Positions 1 to 7,847 are shown, counted from the first letter of the stretch. The stretch is DNA of 10,699 bases from CAZOVB01 sp964583095 (GCA_964583095.1 CAZOVB010000101.1:1-10699); one strand, 5' to 3'. The notes: generated from the letters alone by a model not told the origin. Numbers and translations are program-made.

Positions 1-26
1 TCTCTACGATCTGCTATCCTGATCAA

Positions 27-46
27 CGCTTGGGTGTCCCAACGCG
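27..46 (-). other. Small stem-loop downstream of the propeller gene
   Basis: CGCTTGGG (27-34) pairs with CCCAA (38-42) and GCG (44-46) around a 3-nt TGT loop, with C43 bulged. It lies about 40 nt beyond the stop of the minus-strand propeller gene and could end or protect the 3' end of that transcript. No run of T follows it on the minus strand, so it is not a classic intrinsic terminator. The rest of positions 1-85 shows nothing recognisable. Confidence 0.3.
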
Positions 47-85
47 GAAGTCAGGAAAGATTGTGGGTTTTGCCCCCTCCGGAAA

Positions 86-2596
86 CTACTGGTCGGACAA
101 GGCCGGGAGCCGGCCTGCATCTTCCAGGCGTTTGAGCGCTGCCCGGGCAGAGAGCGTCAGCAGAGACGGCGAGTTGCCCTCGGCCAGGCGGCGAATCTCG
201 GCTGTCGCCTCAGCCGTGGCGATCCGTTCCAGAACCCGCAGGGCCCGGCGCGTCTCCAGGCCACCCAGATCCGTTGCCTGAGACCAGGATTCCAGCAGCG
301 CCTCGATGCGCTGCCGGGCCTCGGCGGAAAAGCCCCCTGCCTCCAAGGCCCTTCGCAGGGCCGGACCCGCGGGAGCACCCAGGTCCTGCAATTCCTGATA
401 GGCCTGCTTGCGAACGGAGTACTTCGCGTCGCTCATCTGCTTTGCGAGTTGGGCGACCTTGTCGGCATCGATGGCCCCGGCCGCCTGGAGCTTGCCCGAG
501 AGAAACGCCGTCGCCCCCTCCCGCTTTGCCATTTCCAACACCGCCGGGTACCCCTTGGCCGGGTTCTCATCGGCCAGGGCTTCCCACAGCGCATCAAGAG
601 GCACTTGCCCCAGGTTCATTTCGATCGGCTCGATCTTTGAAACATCCCAGAGGAAGGCTCGACCCTCATAGCCGCCCGAGAGCAGTTGCCCGCTGTCGGG
701 GGCGTGGTACAGACACGCGATCCGCCGCGAGCTTGCGCTGTTGCGGTAGGCCTGGTAGTTCTTGTCGGGCTCGGGCCAGACGCCGTGGCCCTGGAGGAAG
801 CCCACGCGCTGAGCGGCCAGGGTATCGATCAGGTGGATCCCCCCTGCGATGTCCGCCACAGCCAGTATTCGCCCCGGCTGGAGGAACGTGATCGCGTCCA
901 CGAACCCGGTGGTGTTTGGGATCTTGCTGACCTCCCGGCCGGAGTCCACCTCCCAAACCCTCAGAAATCCGCGGTCCAGGGTGACAAACAGATCGCTGAG
1001 CGGCGAGAATTCATGGCAATCCATCCGCGGGACGTCCAGCAGCGAAGTGCCCCCGGTGGGAATGTGCAGCAGGGCTGAATACCTCACCGCTGCCAGCAGC
1101 GCCCACTGCTGATCGTCGCTCACATCAACCCGGTAGAGGTAGACCCCGGACTCATCGTTGGCGACAATCGGGGTCTGGGCTTCCAGCAGGTTCGTGACCT
1201 TCCCGGCCAGGAGGTCCATCGTGGCCACCGCCTGTTCCCGCGTCATGGCGGTCACGCTTCGGCCTTGGGAAGTGGCATTCATGAACAGGATGCTCGGCGC
1301 GTTGAGCGCCTCGGCTGAATACGTGACCTTCCGTTGGGAGGTTTCGGCAACGATGAGCCAGACCTTCTCCGGCTCGATCACCACCAGATCCTTGCCGCCG
1401 GGATGGAGGGCAAGCCGGGCCAGGTTGTTGCACTGGAGAACGTCCCGGTCCAGTTCATAGCCTTCGGATCCGGATACCCACCGCTGCACCCGCCCTGCTT
1501 TGTCACTGGTCCAGATCACCCCGCGTGGAGAGTCCTGGACAACCGCATCGAAGAGCCCCAGAACGGTCGCGCCTTTGGGAAGGACGCTTTTCCCCGTGGC
1601 CGTGTCGTGGACATCGACATTCCCCGAAGAGGCCATTGTCGCCAGTCTCTTGCCGTCGAGGCTCAAGGAGAGTCCGTAGCGACCCGATGCCGCCGAGGCG
1701 ACCTCGCAGACCTTCTCTCGCCTGGAAAGGCTCCAGATCTCCATGCCTCGAAGCAGGATGACCACCAGCGTGTCGCCCTGAAGCGCCAGGCCCCGGATCT
1801 CCCGCGTCGGTTCGATCGTCCCATCCACCTGGGCTGTCTTCCCGTCAAAGACGGTAATCGTCGGACTGCGGCCGTAGCTTCGGCCCACAAGCTGCGAGCC
1901 GTCAACGCTGTAAAACAGCTCGCTGAAGTACTTGCCGAACTTGTCCTGCGTGCGGGCGATCTCCTGGCCGCTGGTCGCATCGAAGATCAGCGCCCGCCCG
2001 CCGTACTTGTCCTTGCTCCACTGGCCCGGGGACAGGGCCACCCGCTTGCCGTCCGGGCTCAATGCAATGCAACTGCCTGTCACGCCCAATTCGCGGGCGA
2101 CCTTGCCCGCTTCGGCATCGACCAGGACCGCCCCCTTGTGACCCGAGCAGGCGATGAGCTTCCCGTCGGCCGAGATGCTCAGATCATTGGCCCTGCCGAC
2201 CTGCCGGGCCACGTTGAGCTTCATCGTCTCCTTGCCGGTCTGGATATCCACCCGAATCAGCCAGGAGGAGGCATGGCTGAAGCCCAGGATACTCCGGCCA
2301 TCGGGGCTGAGCATGATATCCCGCAGGTTCTTGGCCGCTTCGAGCTTGGGACCTTCGACTTCCCTGGCCCCCTCGACCTGCCAGGTCCGCACCTTCGTGC
2401 CTTTCACGCCGCGTTGGCCCGGGAAGGTCAGCACCTTTCTGCCCGAGTCGATCAACAAGACCCCCTGCCCGCCGGGATGCCAGATCCCCTCGCCGCCGAC
2501 CCTGCCAAGGGCGTGAGGGGGCAGTGGCCGGTCCGACCAGGCCACGGCGCATGTCAGAAGCAACGAGTAGAGTGATATCCTTAGGGCGTTGATCAT
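86..2596 (-). CDS. Secreted WD40-like beta-propeller protein with C-terminal helical (HEAT-like) domain
   Basis: An 836-aa protein. Residues 1-20 are a hydrophobic signal sequence, so export is likely. LLTC at 13-16 only weakly resembles a lipobox because Thr precedes the Cys. Residues about 35-655 repeat propeller-blade signatures: SPDG or similar turns (97-100, 180-183, 312-315) and D..TG or WxxDxxxG strand ends (206-210, 330-335, 548-553, 650). Residues about 665-830 are charged and helical, with LWEALADENPAKGY at 670-683 and YSVRKQAYQELQDLG at 726-740. This is the tail known from many planctomycetal WD40 proteins and resembles HEAT repeats. The ATG at 2596 is preferred because GGAG lies 9 nt upstream and the signal peptide follows at once. 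The frame stays open further upstream, but there it runs through mutY. It is the last gene of the minus-strand row, 89 bp after mutY. The ligand is unknown; scaffold or binding roles are only guesses. Confidence 0.85.
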   Translation of the reverse strand: MINALRISLYSLLLTCAVAWSDRPLPPHALGRVGGEGIWHPGGQGVLLIDSGRKVLTFPGQRGVKGTKVRTWQVEGAREVEGPKLEAAKNLRDIMLSPDGRSILGFSHASSWLIRVDIQTGKETMKLNVARQVGRANDLSISADGKLIACSGHKGAVLVDAEAGKVARELGVTGSCIALSPDGKRVALSPGQWSKDKYGGRALIFDATSGQEIARTQDKFGKYFSELFYSVDGSQLVGRSYGRSPTITVFDGKTAQVDGTIEPTREIRGLALQGDTLVVILLRGMEIWSLSRREKVCEVASAASGRYGLSLSLDGKRLATMASSGNVDVHDTATGKSVLPKGATVLGLFDAVVQDSPRGVIWTSDKAGRVQRWVSGSEGYELDRDVLQCNNLARLALHPGGKDLVVIEPEKVWLIVAETSQRKVTYSAEALNAPSILFMNATSQGRSVTAMTREQAVATMDLLAGKVTNLLEAQTPIVANDESGVYLYRVDVSDDQQWALLAAVRYSALLHIPTGGTSLLDVPRMDCHEFSPLSDLFVTLDRGFLRVWEVDSGREVSKIPNTTGFVDAITFLQPGRILAVADIAGGIHLIDTLAAQRVGFLQGHGVWPEPDKNYQAYRNSASSRRIACLYHAPDSGQLLSGGYEGRAFLWDVSKIEPIEMNLGQVPLDALWEALADENPAKGYPAVLEMAKREGATAFLSGKLQAAGAIDADKVAQLAKQMSDAKYSVRKQAYQELQDLGAPAGPALRRALEAGGFSAEARQRIEALLESWSQATDLGGLETRRALRVLERIATAEATAEIRRLAEGNSPSLLTLSARAALKRLEDAGRLPALSDQ

Positions 2597-2685
2597 TCGT
2601 CCGATCTCCAAATTCAAAAGCCGGCTTTCCTTGGGTTCTGCACCTCTTGAGACTTCGTCACGAGGCCCGGGTTCCCGAGGAAACC

Positions 2686-3777
2686 TCATTCCATCAGGTC
2701 GGGCCTGCGGCGCAGAGCATCGAAAACCTTGTGGTTGGCTGCGGGGAACGCGTATTGCTCCAGTTGGCAGGGGCGAATCCATTTCACCGCGTCGGGCTCG
2801 ATGGCCCGGGCTCGCCCCCTCAGAGCCTTGCATACATACACGTGCAACGTGATGCGAAAGTGCGAGTAGGCGTGGTCGACGCTGGTCAGGTGCTCCAGAA
2901 CTTCCACCTCCAGGCCGACCTCTTCCTTCACCTCCCGAACCACCGCCTGGGCCGGTGTCTCCCCTGGTTCGACCTTTCCCCCGGGCAGTTCCCACAGGCC
3001 TCCCAGCAGGCCCTGGGGCTTGCGGCGGTCGATGAGCATCTTCCCGCGGCGGCGGATCAGGGCGGCTGCGATGTCCCGGTGCGGGATCGTCTTCTTCGGG
3101 GCCTTGACCGGCAGCGAGCCCTGCCTGCCCTGGCTGAAAGCTTTGCACACGCAGCGAACCGGGCAATGCTCGCAGCCCGGAGCCGAGGGTGTGCAGATCG
3201 TGGCCCCCAGGTCCATCAACGCTTCGTTGAAGTCCCCTGCCCCCCCGGCGGGGAGCATCCTGCCGGCGAGTTTCCAGAGCTTCTTCTGGGTCTCGGGCCG
3301 GCGAGGATCTTCGGCGATGGCAAATACCCGGCACACAACGCGCTTCACGTTGCCGTCCAGGACCGGCTCGTCGGCGCCGAAAGCGATCGAGGCAATCGCC
3401 CCGGCCGTGTAGGGGCCGATTCCCGGCAGCTTGAGCAGTGCCTCCCGGCAAGAGGGCAGATGCCCGTCATGCTTGCCGGCGATAATCTTCGCGGCGGCAT
3501 GGAGATTCCGGGCCCGGCTGTAGTAGCCCAAGCCCTCCCAGCCCTTGAGTACATCCTCCAGCGGCGCCCGGGCGAGGGACTGCACATCCGGAAACCGCTG
3601 GATGAACCTGCAAAAGTAATCGCCCACCGTCTCCACGCGGGTCTGCTGGAGCATGATCTCGCTGATCCAGACGCGATAGGCGCTGCGGTTTTCCCGCCAG
3701 GGCATCCGGCGGGCGTGAGAGTCGAACCAGACCGGCAGGGCTTTTCGAACAGCCTCCATGCGCTGTTTGCGGTTCAT
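2686..3777 (-). CDS. mutY: A/G-specific adenine DNA glycosylase MutY with Nudix-type C-terminal domain
   Basis: A 363-aa cytoplasmic repair enzyme that removes adenine mispaired with 8-oxoguanine. The HhH-GPD domain covers about 15-215: SEIMLQQT with catalytic Glu40, helix-hairpin-helix LPGIGPYTAGAI at 118-129, and LDGNVKRV with catalytic Asp141. The [4Fe-4S] cluster ligands are Cys195, 202, 205 and 211 in the family spacing C-x6-C-x2-C-x5-C. Residues about 230-355 are the MutT-like domain that reads 8-oxoG, with YSHF at 304-307 where MutY enzymes carry an F-S-H recognition motif. Unusually, it has an entire Nudix box, G267-x5-E273-x7-REVKEEVGL, whereas E. coli MutY lacks one. The ATG at 3777 was chosen because the protein then begins about 25 residues before PWRENR, as in the family; upstream codons run into accA. 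The ribosome site is weak, so translation may be coupled to accA, which ends 31 bp before. Confidence 0.97.
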   Translation of the reverse strand: MNRKQRMEAVRKALPVWFDSHARRMPWRENRSAYRVWISEIMLQQTRVETVGDYFCRFIQRFPDVQSLARAPLEDVLKGWEGLGYYSRARNLHAAAKIIAGKHDGHLPSCREALLKLPGIGPYTAGAIASIAFGADEPVLDGNVKRVVCRVFAIAEDPRRPETQKKLWKLAGRMLPAGGAGDFNEALMDLGATICTPSAPGCEHCPVRCVCKAFSQGRQGSLPVKAPKKTIPHRDIAAALIRRRGKMLIDRRKPQGLLGGLWELPGGKVEPGETPAQAVVREVKEEVGLEVEVLEHLTSVDHAYSHFRITLHVYVCKALRGRARAIEPDAVKWIRPCQLEQYAFPAANHKVFDALRRRPDLME

Positions 3778-3808
3778 AGGAAGACCCGGCCGGCCAGACC
3801 CCGCCGGG

Positions 3809-4834
3809 CTACTTGCCGGCCTGGGCTCTCTGCTCGGCCTCGGCGCGGGTGACTTCAGCGAAGACGCCCAATTTCCGCCATCGCTGATAACGAAGTTCCA
3901 GGAGGCGGTCGATGTCCAGTCGCTTGAGCTCGCGGATTCCGTGCACCAGGTGCCTCTGGAGGTTCCCAGCCGTCTCGGAAGGGTTCCGGTGGGCACCGCC
4001 CAGCGGCTCGGGAATGATCTCGTCGATCACGCCCAGGGGCTTGAGACTCTTGGCGGTGAGCTTGAGCGCCTCAGCGGCTTCGGGTGCCTTCTCGCCTGTT
4101 CGCCACAGGATGGCGGCACAACCTTCCGGGCTGATCACCGAGTAGTAGGCGTATTCCAGCATGGCCACGCGGTCGCCCACGCCGATGCCGATCGCCCCGC
4201 CGCTGCCTCCCTCGCCGATCACCACGCAGAGGATCGGCGTGCGAAGACGGCTCATTTCCTGCATGGTCACCGCGATGGCCTCGGCCACGCCGCGCTCCTC
4301 CGAGCCGACGCCCGGATACGCCCCGGCCGTGTCGATCAACGCCACCACCGGGATCTGGAACTTCTCAGCCAGCTTGCAGACCCGCACCGCCTTGCGATAG
4401 CCCTCCGGGTGCATCATTCCGAAATTGCAGGCGATCTTCTCCTTGGTGTCCCGGCCCTTGTGCTGGGCCATGAGCATTACCCGCTCGGAGCCGATGCGCC
4501 CGAATCCGCATCGTAACGCTTTGTCATCGCTGAACCTGCGATCTCCGTGGAGCTCCACGAAGTTCTTGACCATCGTGTCGATGTAGTCGCCCGCGATCGG
4601 CCGGGCCGGGTGACGCGCCACCTGCACCGTCTCCCAGGGGGAAAGCTGGGCATAGGTCTTGCGAAGCAGCGAGACATACTGATCCCGGAACTGGCGGATC
4701 TCGCTGGAGTAGTCCCGGCCATTCTCGATCTGGGCCTCCTCCAGTTCCCGGATCTGCCGGTACAGGCGGAAGATCGGCTTCTCAAACGGCAACTGGTAGC
4801 CGGTGTCGGCCCCTAGGTCGTCGGATTTGGCCAT
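3809..4834 (-). CDS. accA: Acetyl-CoA carboxylase carboxyltransferase subunit alpha
   Basis: A 341-aa protein, close to the 319 aa of E. coli AccA. With AccD it forms the carboxyltransferase half of acetyl-CoA carboxylase, moving CO2 from biotin on AccB to acetyl-CoA to give malonyl-CoA, the first committed step of fatty-acid synthesis. Visible family motifs are the N-terminal FEKPIFRLYRQIREL at 17-31, LHGDRRFSDD at 95-104, KGRDTKEKIACNFGMMHPEG at 126-145, IDTAGAYPG at 167-175, the glycine-rich GEGGSGGA at 207-214 (oxyanion-hole region) and SVISPEGCA at 232-240. The C-terminal helix (about 300-341) is charged. The ATG at 4834 has only a weak upstream GAG. No accD, accB or accC lies in the window, so the complex is encoded elsewhere, as is common. 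The gene lies 164 bp after nadK and 31 bp before mutY on the same strand. Confidence 0.97.
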   Translation of the reverse strand: MAKSDDLGADTGYQLPFEKPIFRLYRQIRELEEAQIENGRDYSSEIRQFRDQYVSLLRKTYAQLSPWETVQVARHPARPIAGDYIDTMVKNFVELHGDRRFSDDKALRCGFGRIGSERVMLMAQHKGRDTKEKIACNFGMMHPEGYRKAVRVCKLAEKFQIPVVALIDTAGAYPGVGSEERGVAEAIAVTMQEMSRLRTPILCVVIGEGGSGGAIGIGVGDRVAMLEYAYYSVISPEGCAAILWRTGEKAPEAAEALKLTAKSLKPLGVIDEIIPEPLGGAHRNPSETAGNLQRHLVHGIRELKRLDIDRLLELRYQRWRKLGVFAEVTRAEAEQRAQAGK

Positions 4835-4998
4835 GTTTGATCTCGTCTATCCAAGCCGCCAGGCTGCTTCGCCCGGGCGGATGCGGTGCGGATACCAAGA
4901 CAGGGCTCACCTTCGAGCCCTGCTACTGCTGCAATCTAACAGCGTATCTGGCCGCCCGGACCAATGCAAACCAAAACCAACGCTCGCCGCGACCCGGG
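4835..4998 (-). other. nadK-accA gap with a perfect 8-bp hairpin
   Basis: This 164-bp gap contains a perfect inverted repeat, CAGGGCTC (4901-4908) and GAGCCCTG (4915-4922), with a 6-nt loop. On the minus strand the stem is followed by TCTTGG rather than a T run, so it is at best a weak terminator. It could also be an RNA-processing site that separates accA expression from the two upstream genes. No clear promoter pair for accA was seen. Confidence 0.4.
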
Positions 4999-5847
4999 CT
5001 ATTCAGGCCCATGATGCGGACTGATGCCCCATTTGAGCTTGCCCGAGAGGGTATCGAAGAAGCTTCGGCCCGGATGGGTGAGGATCCGAACCGGGCTGGC
5101 CAGGCGCGAGACCTCGATCGTGTCGCCGTTGCACAGGTCCGAGGAGACCTGACCGTCGACGATGACGGCGGAGCCCTCGTTGACCCGTTTGGCGACGATT
5201 CGGATGGGGTCATCCGAGCCGACCACGATCGGCCGGACGCTCAGAAGGTGCGGTGCAACGGGAGTGATGGCCACCGCGTCGAGGGTCGGGTCCAGAACCG
5301 GACCCCCGGCGGACATCGAATACCCCGTCGAGCCGGTCGGGCTGGAGACAATGAGTCCATCGCCGAGATACTGTGCGATCCGGCTCTGGGCCTGCGAAAC
5401 GCACAGGTCGATCATCCGGAAATTCGGGCCGGCCGAGATCGCCACGTCGTTCATCGCCGGAGATTCGAACGTGTGCTTCCGGCAGTTGAGAACGCGGACG
5501 TGGAGCATCATCCGGCGGGTGGAAGGGACCTTGCCGGCCAGGGCATCGAGCAGATGCTTCTGCATGTGCTGGACGTTGAACTCGGCCAGGAACCCGAGCT
5601 TGCCCATGTTTACCCCGAGGATCGGCATGTCCCAGCGGCAGAGCTGCCTGGCTGCGGCCAGGAGGGTTCCATCCCCGCCGAAGACGATGGCCAGGTCTGC
5701 CCCGGCCTCTTCCGGCGAAAGCTCCGCTGTCGTGGAATTCACGCCGACAACGGTCACCCGCTGCTCGAACCAGTCCATCAGGTCCTGGACCTGCTTTGCA
5801 GCGGCCTGGCGGTCGGGATTTCGAAGGATGAGGACTTTTCCAGCCAC
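4999..5847 (-). CDS. nadK: NAD kinase
   Basis: A 282-aa cytoplasmic enzyme that phosphorylates NAD to NADP using ATP or polyphosphate. Residues in family order: the FGGDGT motif at 56-61 with catalytic Asp59; LGVNMGKLGFLAEF at 77-90, the usual substrate-domain entry; MNDVAIS at 132-138, the Asn-Asp pair that contacts NAD; and GDGLIVSSPTGSTGYSMSAGGP at 162-183, the glycine-rich nucleotide loop. Length matches bacterial NadK. The start is GTG at 5847, only 3 nt after the TAG of the upstream uridylyltransferase gene. AGGA in the end of that gene sits at workable distance, so the two are probably translationally coupled. No in-frame ATG near the N-terminus fits as well, since the MAGKVLILRN start matches the first beta strand. 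Its NADPH product would serve fatty-acid synthesis, which fits co-transcription with accA, though this is inference. Confidence 0.96.
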   Translation of the reverse strand: MAGKVLILRNPDRQAAAKQVQDLMDWFEQRVTVVGVNSTTAELSPEEAGADLAIVFGGDGTLLAAARQLCRWDMPILGVNMGKLGFLAEFNVQHMQKHLLDALAGKVPSTRRMMLHVRVLNCRKHTFESPAMNDVAISAGPNFRMIDLCVSQAQSRIAQYLGDGLIVSSPTGSTGYSMSAGGPVLDPTLDAVAITPVAPHLLSVRPIVVGSDDPIRIVAKRVNEGSAVIVDGQVSSDLCNGDTIEVSRLASPVRILTHPGRSFFDTLSGKLKWGISPHHGPE

Positions 5848-5850
5848 GCG

Positions 5851-7284
5851 CTAGTCCTGTGGTTTCAGGTAGAGATTCTCGCCGGAGGCGACGTTGACGC
5901 TTTCGCGGTCGATGTTTCGGGCCAGTTGCTCTTTGCTGGTGGCCAGCAGGGGCGAGATCTCGATGGCGGCGGCCACTTGCCCGTCGGCGTCCCGCGGGAC
6001 GATGACCCCGGCATGTTCGAGCCATTCCGCTGCCCGCCGGACCTGGTCGTGCAGGCTGGTGGCCGGCGAATCTTCCCCCTGGGCGTTCTTGATGGGGCTG
6101 AATTCCTCGTTCCGTTGGGTTTCGAGGATGGCTACGCCGTTGGCCTTGGGCAAGGCATCAAAAACGAACATCTCCAGCTTCACGGCGTTGGGCTCTTGGG
6201 GAGTTACCTTCTGACCGTGCGGATTTACGAAGGAAACCTGTTTCTCCGCCCGATGGAAGGGCAGGTCGAGGTAACCGCTTTGGGTGAGCCTTTCGACGAA
6301 GTTTCGGCTGAACACATGGATGCCGATCGACCCGGCCGAGAAGAGCAATCGCCCATCGTCGGTGGTCTTGCGGGCCAGATCTTCGGGCAGGTCGGAGTAT
6401 TCGATGACGTGGACGTCTCGGTCGACGAGGCAGAAGTTGCCCAGCTTCTCCAGCGGATCGCGCTTGGGAAGCGCCTTTGCGGACATCTCGGCACTCTTGA
6501 TATCATGCAGGCCGACAAAGAGCGGGTCGACTACCTTGACCAGCGGGTTGTCGACCTGAAAGTAAGAGATCAGGTCGATGCCCCGCCGGGCCATGTCGTC
6601 AAGAGCACCGGATTTTCGCAGGGCCAGCAGAGATCCGCCATGGCCGTCGGGACTCAGGGCGACCGCGTCCTTTTCGGCCAGGAGGAGTCGGCCCTGGAAG
6701 CTGATGGCCGGCATGGTTCCCTGGACGAGGAAGAAGACGTTGCCCGGCTCGAGCCCGAAGAAGCTGTGCTGCCGGAAGAACGCCCGGGTGGCAACGTCAT
6801 TGGCCGGGCTGGTCATCACGTACCAGGGCACGGGCTTGCCGTACTGCCTGGTCGCGGCGAGGATCTGCTCGGCGAAGACCTGGAAGAGGGGTTTCTTCAT
6901 CACCGGCGTCGCTTCGAAGCAGCCTTTGGGGCCTTCGTATCCCAGGCGGGTCCCCTGTCCGCCGGCGACGACGAACGCGGCCACCTTGCCCTTACGCAAA
7001 AGCTCCTCGCCTCGCTGGAAGGCCCGCTGGTGGATGTTCCGGTCCTCCTGGCTTTCCGGCTTGGCTGGGACGACCTCGGGAGGCTGGATCTGATCGGGGA
7101 TCTTGATTTCCGGTTCTTTCACGACGTACTGCTTGACCATCTGGTCGAGCCGCTGGAAATCGATATCCTCGATCTGCTGGGCCAGGGCCTGCTTCTGGGG
7201 CTCTTCGAGTTCGTCCCAGAAGGCCAGCAGGTGTTCCTGTTCGTACTGCTCGAGCTTCGCCTGGATGGATTGCCTGTCGGGCAT
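5851..7284 (-). CDS. UDPGP type 1 family uridylyltransferase (UAP1-like, probably UDP-N-acetylhexosamine pyrophosphorylase)
   Basis: A 477-aa cytoplasmic enzyme expected to join UTP and a sugar-1-phosphate, giving a UDP-sugar and pyrophosphate. It resembles eukaryotic UAP1 more than bacterial GlmU or GalU. Visible motifs: AGGQGTRLGYEGPKG at 107-121 (nucleotide loop plus Lys120), PWYVMTSP at 153-160, QGTMPAI at 188-194, SPDGHGG at 211-217, MARRGIDLI at 231-239 leading to QVDNPLVKVVDP at 243-254, FSAGSIGIH at 315-323, VKLEMFVFD at 368-376 and EEFSPIKNA at 393-401 with Lys399. These match human UAP1 in order and spacing. Substrate is not certain: PDGHGG mixes the UAP1 form (N in place of H) and the UDP-glucose form (PGHGD). 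Residues 1-100 are a charged helical N-terminus. The ATG at 7284 has GGAG 6 nt upstream. It is the first gene after the minus promoter and likely supplies sugars for envelope polymers. Confidence 0.9.
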   Translation of the reverse strand: MPDRQSIQAKLEQYEQEHLLAFWDELEEPQKQALAQQIEDIDFQRLDQMVKQYVVKEPEIKIPDQIQPPEVVPAKPESQEDRNIHQRAFQRGEELLRKGKVAAFVVAGGQGTRLGYEGPKGCFEATPVMKKPLFQVFAEQILAATRQYGKPVPWYVMTSPANDVATRAFFRQHSFFGLEPGNVFFLVQGTMPAISFQGRLLLAEKDAVALSPDGHGGSLLALRKSGALDDMARRGIDLISYFQVDNPLVKVVDPLFVGLHDIKSAEMSAKALPKRDPLEKLGNFCLVDRDVHVIEYSDLPEDLARKTTDDGRLLFSAGSIGIHVFSRNFVERLTQSGYLDLPFHRAEKQVSFVNPHGQKVTPQEPNAVKLEMFVFDALPKANGVAILETQRNEEFSPIKNAQGEDSPATSLHDQVRRAAEWLEHAGVIVPRDADGQVAAAIEISPLLATSKEQLARNIDRESVNVASGENLYLKPQD

Positions 7285-7338
7285 TGGGTTCTCCGGTATC
7301 TGTATGGGGGTCCGGGGGACCGGTCTCCTGTCCCCTGA

Positions 7339-7366
7339 AGTGTAAAGGGCAGAAACCGCGTGTCAA
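7339..7366 (-). promoter_or_regulatory. Sigma70-like promoter of the minus-strand operon
   Basis: On the minus strand a perfect -35 box TTGACA (7366-7361) is followed after 16 nt by TACACT (7344-7339), which matches the -10 consensus at 4 of 6 positions. Transcription would begin near 7332, giving a leader of about 48 nt before the ATG at 7284. It is the only good promoter pair found upstream of the five minus-strand genes. Confidence 0.6.
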
Positions 7367-7498
7367 CGAGCAGTCGAATTCACCCGGGAGCCGGCGCGGG
7401 GCGATGGTCGGGTGGCCCCGTGGGTGGGATCCGTTGGAATATCGGTCCGCTCGTTGCGTATGGGGCCCGCCTGAAGGGCCCACGGCGGGGCGGGTTTC

Positions 7499-7517
7499 TG
7501 TCAAATTCGGCTTGACA
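7499..7517. promoter_or_regulatory. Inverted repeat overlapping the plus-strand -35 box
   Basis: TGTCAA (7499-7504) and TTGACA (7512-7517) form a perfect inverted repeat with a 7-nt spacer. The right half is also the -35 box of the pilin promoter. A dimeric regulator could bind here and compete with RNA polymerase, or the repeat may be chance. Confidence 0.3.
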
Positions 7518-7540
7518 AACGCCAAGCTCTGGGACATATT
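7512..7540 (+). promoter_or_regulatory. Sigma70-like promoter of the first prepilin-like gene
   Basis: A perfect TTGACA (7512-7517) is followed after 17 nt by CATATT (7535-7540), 4 of 6 to the -10 consensus. Transcription would start near 7547, leaving an unusually long 5' leader of about 305 nt before the ATG at 7855. Confidence 0.55.
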
Positions 7541-7624
7541 GTATACGCTCAAAGTCGTTCTTGGGCGTGTAGGCCACAGGCCGACCGCTCGATGCGGCTC
7601 GCGGGGCCCGTTACCCACCCCCCC

Positions 7625-7649
7625 GGGGCGAAGCTGTTGTTGTCGCCCC
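7625..7649 (+). other. Leader stem-loop
   Basis: GGGGCGA (7625-7631) pairs perfectly with TCGCCCC (7643-7649) around an 11-nt loop inside the leader of the first prepilin-like gene. No T run follows, so it is not an intrinsic terminator. It may be a stability or regulatory element. Confidence 0.35.
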
Positions 7650-7841
7650 ACCGAGAAGTATCACCGCATGTAGCCTCGGCTGCGTATGCCCAGGCCGGAT
7701 GCGGCCCCACCGCCTGCAGGAATTCCCAGCAGTACAAGCCACGGTCGACTGTGGAGACCTTGACGGAATCTTTCTCTCATAGATCCATCCCCCGCCTCCA
7801 CGGCCTGACGGCCTGTATCTTCAGGAGTCTCTGCGCGACAG

Positions 7842-7847
7842 AAGGAG
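7842..7847 (+). promoter_or_regulatory. Ribosome binding site deciding the start of prepilin-like gene 1
   Basis: AAGGAG lies 1 nt before the ATG at 7849 but 7 nt before the ATG at 7855. The second paralogue has the identical site exactly 7 nt before its ATG. This favours 7855 over 7849. Confidence 0.8.

Noticed and set aside
2597..3451. In-frame N-terminal extension of the propeller protein upstream of 2596
   Set aside because: It overlaps mutY in another frame, reads as low-complexity Arg/Gly/Pro-rich sequence, and the ATG at 2596 has a ribosome site followed directly by a signal peptide.
1334..3852. Long plus-strand open frames opposite the propeller gene and mutY
   Set aside because: They are antisense shadows of recognised genes, with no ribosome sites or family motifs.
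4837..7338. A very long plus-strand open frame (833 codons) opposite nadK and the uridylyltransferase gene
   Set aside because: It is antisense to two clearly recognised genes, resembles no protein family, and such frames are common opposite high-GC coding DNA.
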